From: Betaproteobacteria bacterium
GTDB lineage: Bacteria; Pseudomonadota; Gammaproteobacteria; Burkholderiales; Casimicrobiaceae
Direction of reading: 5' to 3'
Assembly (NCBI GenBank): GCA_003153335.1
Contig: PLYG01000569.1
Location: 20,913-29,788, forward strand
DNA length: 8,876 nucleotides
Shown: one piece after another, positions 5,790-8,876 of the stretch
Position numbering within the stretch: the first letter of the stretch is position 1
How the letters are laid out: each line of letters begins with the position of its first letter
Program-made: the position numbers and the translations under genes
Notes under the pieces: generated by a model
Database searches by the model: none
Told to the model about the DNA's origin: nothing
Seen by the model: the letters and a program-made list of their open reading frames with translations, nothing else

Positions 5790-6746
5790 TCATCCTCCGC
5801 TCGGGGCCGCAGCTGGCGGCTCCGAGTGGTCCGCGGCGACCGGACCTCCAGTTTTTGCGCGCGCGATCGCGGCTCGAATCGAGGGTAGCATGGCCCGTGT
5901 CGCCGCTTCCGCGATGGCAATCGAGCGCACGCGGTAGTCATAGCGCACGCCGGTGAAGTATCCGGTATTCGGATGAATGATGACGTCCGCCAGCGGCGCT
6001 TCGCCTTCGACCGCGCGGGCACGGCGCCACCCTTTGGTGACCCATTCCTGCGGTACGCCCGCAGGCGTGTCCTCCATGTATTCGGACACGTTCACCGCGA
6101 TGACCACTTGTGCCCCGAGCTCGCGCGCGACCCGGATGGGCAGCGGCGTATGCTCGTCGCCGTCGATGTAATCAACGCCCAGGATGCGCACCGGATCGAA
6201 TCTCCCCGGGATCGCGCTCGACGCGCGCACCGCGATGCCGGCGTTGCCATGGTTGAACACGGCGAGCGACCCGTTTTCCGCGCGCACGGCGACCGCCGCA
6301 AATCCGATCGGAAACTGTTCGATAGGCCGTTCGTCGACATGATCGTTGACGAACCGCGCGAGGCTTGCGCCGCCGATCTTGCGGCCGCCGAGCAATGCGG
6401 ACAAATCGATCAGGGACAGGATGTTCAGATTGAGCGCGATCTGCTCGATGTCGCCGGCGCTGTGACCCGATGCGTACAAGGCGCCGACCACAGCGCCCAC
6501 GCTGGCGCCGATGATCAGGTCCGGCTTGATCCCTTCCGCTTCAAGCACCTTGAGCGCGCCGATGTGCGCAAATCCTCGCGGGCCGCCGCTGCCGAGCACC
6601 AGTGCGACGCGCGGTTTCGCCCTATCGGGTGAGGGGGCTGCAAAGCGGGGCGCATCGGCTTCGCGGTAGTCCCCGCTGTCGCCGCATCCGGCGATCGCCA
6701 GAATCGCCAGCACGGTCCCGATCGTGCGGGAGCAAAACCAGGACAT
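5790..6746 (-). CDS. Patatin-like phospholipase, predicted lipoprotein
   Basis: 318 residues. The N-terminus is a lipoprotein signal: a hydrophobic segment (TVLAILAIAG, 11-20) and lipobox IAGC with Cys21 as the lipidated residue, so the protein should sit in a membrane facing the periplasm. The patatin domain (about 46-225) has the oxyanion-hole loop GSGGPRG (52-58), the nucleophile elbow GASVG with Ser82, and the dyad Asp195 in a DGD motif, where most relatives have DGG. The fold typically hydrolyses acyl esters of phospholipids; the natural substrate is unknown. The Ala/Pro-rich tail (about 300-318) looks disordered. ATG 6746 lies 8 bases after the stop of the upstream isomerase-like gene, so the two are almost certainly co-transcribed. 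The frame is open far upstream, but the signal peptide fixes this start. Confidence 0.93.
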   Translation of the reverse strand: MSWFCSRTIGTVLAILAIAGCGDSGDYREADAPRFAAPSPDRAKPRVALVLGSGGPRGFAHIGALKVLEAEGIKPDLIIGASVGAVVGALYASGHSAGDIEQIALNLNILSLIDLSALLGGRKIGGASLARFVNDHVDERPIEQFPIGFAAVAVRAENGSLAVFNHGNAGIAVRASSAIPGRFDPVRILGVDYIDGDEHTPLPIRVARELGAQVVIAVNVSEYMEDTPAGVPQEWVTKGWRRARAVEGEAPLADVIIHPNTGYFTGVRYDYRVRSIAIAEAATRAMLPSIRAAIARAKTGGPVAADHSEPPAAAPSGG

Positions 6747-6754
6747 GGGTGGAG

Positions 6755-7387
6755 TCAGCCGGTTCGCTCTGCGCCTGCGGGCACTTCGCGCACTCTTGCA
6801 AACGCTTCCGACTTGAATATCGGCGCGCCTTGCAAATAGTCGAGCGCCATATCGGTTGCGTCGAACCCCCAGAACAGCCGGTCGTCGATGACGAGAGTCG
6901 GCACGCCGAATACACCGCGGGCGATCGCATCGTCGGTAGTCGCCCGCAAATCGTCCTTCACCCGCGAGGCCGAGATGTGCGCATCGGCATTGGGCAGCCC
7001 CAGCACGGATGTGAGCTCGAACCACTCGAGCGGCGTGTCGGGCAGCCGCCCGTCCTGCCAGACAAAACGAAAAATGGCGTGGACGATTTCAGGCCGGCTG
7101 TCGGCCGCAGTCGCCAGGCGCAGCAGCGCCAGCGGATTGAACGGATGCATAGGCGGCATCTTGAACGGAATGCCCAGGCGCGCGGCCTGCCAGATCGCAA
7201 ATTCGAAACTGAATTGACGCTTGGGGACAATCTCGGCTGGTCCCTTCTGGCCCCAATGCTTGAGCAGTCCGGCGAACAGCACGGGCCGATAGCGCAACTG
7301 CACAAACGGAGCGAGCTTTTGCAACTGCTCGCTTTGCAGATACGCAAAAGGCGAAATGAAGTCGAAGTACCAGTCACCGGTGCGCAT
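6755..7387 (-). CDS. 2-hydroxychromene-2-carboxylate isomerase-like, DsbA-family (kappa GST) protein
   Basis: 210 residues, close to the family size of about 200. The thioredoxin-like fold starts with WYFDFISPFAYL, where Ser12 takes the place of the redox cysteine and is the expected glutathione-contacting residue of HCCA isomerases. The C-terminal signature GVFGVPTLVIDDRLFWGFD contains the cis-Pro loop and ends near a terminal helix. The NahD enzyme isomerises 2-hydroxychromene-2-carboxylate in naphthalene degradation, but genes of this type are common in Burkholderiales without that pathway, and no other naphthalene gene is visible, so the real substrate is unknown. The ATG at 7387 overlaps the DUF1289 gene by 14 bases, with GAAAGG six bases upstream inside that gene, a sign of translational coupling. 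Confidence 0.9.
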   Translation of the reverse strand: MRTGDWYFDFISPFAYLQSEQLQKLAPFVQLRYRPVLFAGLLKHWGQKGPAEIVPKRQFSFEFAIWQAARLGIPFKMPPMHPFNPLALLRLATAADSRPEIVHAIFRFVWQDGRLPDTPLEWFELTSVLGLPNADAHISASRVKDDLRATTDDAIARGVFGVPTLVIDDRLFWGFDATDMALDYLQGAPIFKSEAFARVREVPAGAERTG

Positions 7388-7586
7388 CGTCGGCCTTTCT
7401 GCGCGCGGCGATCGCATCCCATACGGCCAGGCGCTCCGCGGAATCGAAATTGATCCATGCGGCGATTTCGTCGAGCGTTCGGTAACACCCGAGACAATAG
7501 CCACCCGCCGGATCAACGGCGCACACGCTCACGCACGGGCTGGGGACTGCATCGGCGGGATTGGAACGAACGGGGCGGGCATTCAT
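7374..7586 (-). CDS. DUF1289 family cysteine-rich small protein
   Basis: 70 residues. The family core is complete: SPCVSVC (16-22), then YCLGCYRTLDEIAAW (30-44) and a final helix (AERLAVWDAIAARR). The four cysteines (CxxxC and CxxC) suggest a metal-binding site, zinc or an iron-sulfur centre, though this is not proved for the family. DUF1289 proteins are often encoded next to oxidoreductases or isomerases; here it leads the cluster with the DsbA-family and patatin genes, overlapping the next gene by 14 bases. Its function is unknown. The ATG at 7586 has only a weak ribosome-binding site. The gap to the carboxylase gene is 115 bases. Confidence 0.92.
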   Translation of the reverse strand: MNARPVRSNPADAVPSPCVSVCAVDPAGGYCLGCYRTLDEIAAWINFDSAERLAVWDAIAARRKADDAHR

Positions 7587-7605
7587 CGACGAGTCTGATC
7601 ACGGA

Positions 7606-7626
7606 GGCGGCAACCGGCAAGCCGCC
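7606..7626 (-). other. Hairpin in the gap before the DUF1289 gene
   Basis: GGCGGC (7606-7611) and GCCGCC (7621-7626) form a perfect 6-bp stem with a 9-base loop. It lies between the carboxylase gene and DUF1289 on the minus strand, next to a -10-like TAGAAT (7632-7627). There is no U-tract, so termination is unlikely; it may be a leader structure or chance. The lack of a terminator leaves it open whether the cluster is read through from the carboxylase gene. Confidence 0.3.
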
Positions 7627-7701
7627 ATTCTAAGCCATTGCGCCATGCGAGACGACCTGCGCCGGCACCCTGCACGGCGCCAATGCCGGGAACGCAGAAA
7701 C

Positions 7702-8876
7702 TCAGGAACTGGCGGAGTCCTCCGGCTTCACCAGCGACACCAGCTCGGCGCCCTCTTTCACCTGATCGCCCGCACGAAAGAACACCTGCTCGACCACGCC
7801 ATCGCCGGGCGCGCTGATCGCGTGTTCCATTTTCATCGCCTCGAGAATCAGGAGCGCGGCGCCCTTGGCGACACGATCGCCGGCCTTGACGTTGACGGCA
7901 ATGATGGTGCCCGACATGGGCGCCACCAGATGCCCGACGCCTGCGTCATCGGAGACGGGCGGCCGCCAGGGATCGACCAGGGTCAGGCGTGTCGCGGCGC
8001 CGTCGCAAAAGACGACACGCTGATCGCCATCGCTGATGACGCCTGCGCGCGTGCGGCGGCCGTCGAGCGACACAAGCAGATCCAGGTCTTTCTCCTCCAC
8101 CCGCGCCGCGATGCGGCGCTTGCCCACGGTGACCTCGTATCCGGCATCGATCGCGACCATGCGGACGGCGTGCTGCACGCCGTCGTGCTGATACGCGAAA
8201 GTCATCGGATTGGTCTGGTTCAGCCACCAGTTGCCAATGCGATTCCACGGAGAGTATGGATCGTCCGACGCGCGCGCGCGTTCCTGCGCGCCGGCCTCGA
8301 TGCCCTTGACTTCGGCGAGGGCGGCGATCGCGAGCGTGTCGTCGCTGACCGCGTTCGCCGGCAGCAAAGCATCCTGGTTGCGGGCGATGAGCCCGGTGTC
8401 GAGGTCGGCGCTCGCAAACGCGCGATGTCCGATCAGTCTGTGCAGGAATTCTATGTTGGTCGCCACGCCGGCGACCCGGAATTCGGCCAGCGCGGCGCGC
8501 ATGCGCCGCAGCGCGGCAGGCCGGTCCTCGCCCCAGACAATCAGCTTGGCGATCATTGGGTCGTAATACTGGCTGATGGCATCGCCCTGCCGGACGCCGG
8601 AGTCGATGCGAACCGAAGCCGGAGCGCTTGCATGCTCGACCTTCGCATTGAACGCGAAGCCGATCGCGGGTGGAGTCGACAGATGAACGATATCTCCCAC
8701 CGAAGGCAGAAAATTCTTCACCGGATCTTCGGCATAGATACGGGCCTCGATCGCGTGACCCTTGATATCGAGCTGCTCCTGCATCCTGGGCAGCGGTTCC
8801 CCGGAGGCAACCCGCAACTGCCACTCGACCAGATCGAGGCGCGTGATCATCTCAGTCACCGGATGCTCCACCTGCA
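7702..8876 (-). CDS. Biotin-containing acyl-CoA carboxylase subunit, probably methylcrotonoyl-CoA carboxylase alpha, 3' part
   Basis: 391 residues are visible; about 280 are missing beyond the right edge. The visible start, QVEHPVTEMIT, is the end of the biotin carboxylase active site, and GHAIEARIYAEDP carries the conserved Arg of the ATP/bicarbonate site. A linker (BT) domain follows. The last 80 residues are a biotinyl domain with EAMKMEH; the lysine codon at 7831-7833 is the biotin attachment site. This two-domain-plus-BCCP arrangement fits MccA/LiuD, which carboxylates 3-methylcrotonoyl-CoA in leucine breakdown, and the EAMKMEH form is common there. Geranyl-CoA or another acyl-CoA carboxylase cannot be excluded without the beta subunit gene, which should lie to the right. 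The family is sure; the substrate is inferred. Confidence 0.9.
   Translation of the reverse strand, partial: QVEHPVTEMITRLDLVEWQLRVASGEPLPRMQEQLDIKGHAIEARIYAEDPVKNFLPSVGDIVHLSTPPAIGFAFNAKVEHASAPASVRIDSGVRQGDAISQYYDPMIAKLIVWGEDRPAALRRMRAALAEFRVAGVATNIEFLHRLIGHRAFASADLDTGLIARNQDALLPANAVSDDTLAIAALAEVKGIEAGAQERARASDDPYSPWNRIGNWWLNQTNPMTFAYQHDGVQHAVRMVAIDAGYEVTVGKRRIAARVEEKDLDLLVSLDGRRTRAGVISDGDQRVVFCDGAATRLTLVDPWRPPVSDDAGVGHLVAPMSGTIIAVNVKAGDRVAKGAALLILEAMKMEHAISAPGDGVVEQVFFRAGDQVKEGAELVSLVKPEDSASS

Noticed and set aside
5057..5956. Plus-strand open frame of 299 codons overlapping xerC and the terminator
   Set aside because: It runs through xerC in another frame and across the intrinsic terminator into antisense of the patatin gene; Arg/Gly/Ala-rich and motif-free.
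7946..8824. Minus-strand open frame of 292 codons overlapping the carboxylase
   Set aside because: An off-frame shadow of the biotin carboxylase gene, dominated by Arg and Gly.

Overview
The window looks like a betaproteobacterial chromosome, most likely Burkholderiales. The evidence is a GC-rich core, the gene order dapF-like / DUF484 / xerC, a XerC tail ending in an AHPRAKKK-type motif, and a 2-hydroxychromene-2-carboxylate isomerase-like gene beside the biotin subunit of an acyl-CoA carboxylase. The species cannot be named from the sequence alone.

Left part (about 1-3000) is accessory DNA, visibly less GC-rich than the rest. The left edge cuts an IS1595-family insertion sequence whose transposase has a zinc ribbon, the first catalytic Asp and its own promoter. 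It has inserted into a gene of unknown function, of which only the 5' part remains. A small orphan ORF follows. Then comes a two-gene unit on the minus strand: a Panacea-domain (DUF4065/SocA-like) protein, and 34 bases downstream a 142-residue protein whose layout resembles MazF/PemK. This is a candidate type II toxin-antitoxin module with its own TTGACA promoter. About 700 bases without a convincing gene separate it from the core genes. That stretch holds a 12-base tandem duplication and, at its right end, a strong palindrome and a related 14-base repeat.

Central part (3073-5749), plus strand: a diaminopimelate epimerase homologue, a DUF484 GAF-like protein and the tyrosine recombinase XerC, followed by a bidirectional terminator. 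The epimerase homologue sits where dapF usually sits, but both catalytic cysteines are serines (Ser72, Ser218), while the surrounding substrate-binding motifs are intact. It may be a diverged enzyme rather than a standard DapF.

Right part (5790-8876), minus strand, read right to left: the 3' two-thirds of an acyl-CoA carboxylase biotin subunit (probably methylcrotonoyl-CoA carboxylase alpha), then a tight cluster of DUF1289 protein, HCCA-isomerase/DsbA-family protein and a patatin-like lipoprotein. These are coupled by a 14-base overlap and an 8-base gap. The cluster converges on xerC at the shared terminator.

Most worth following up: the Panacea/MazF-like pair, the double Cys-to-Ser DapF homologue, and the palindrome/repeat cluster in front of it.
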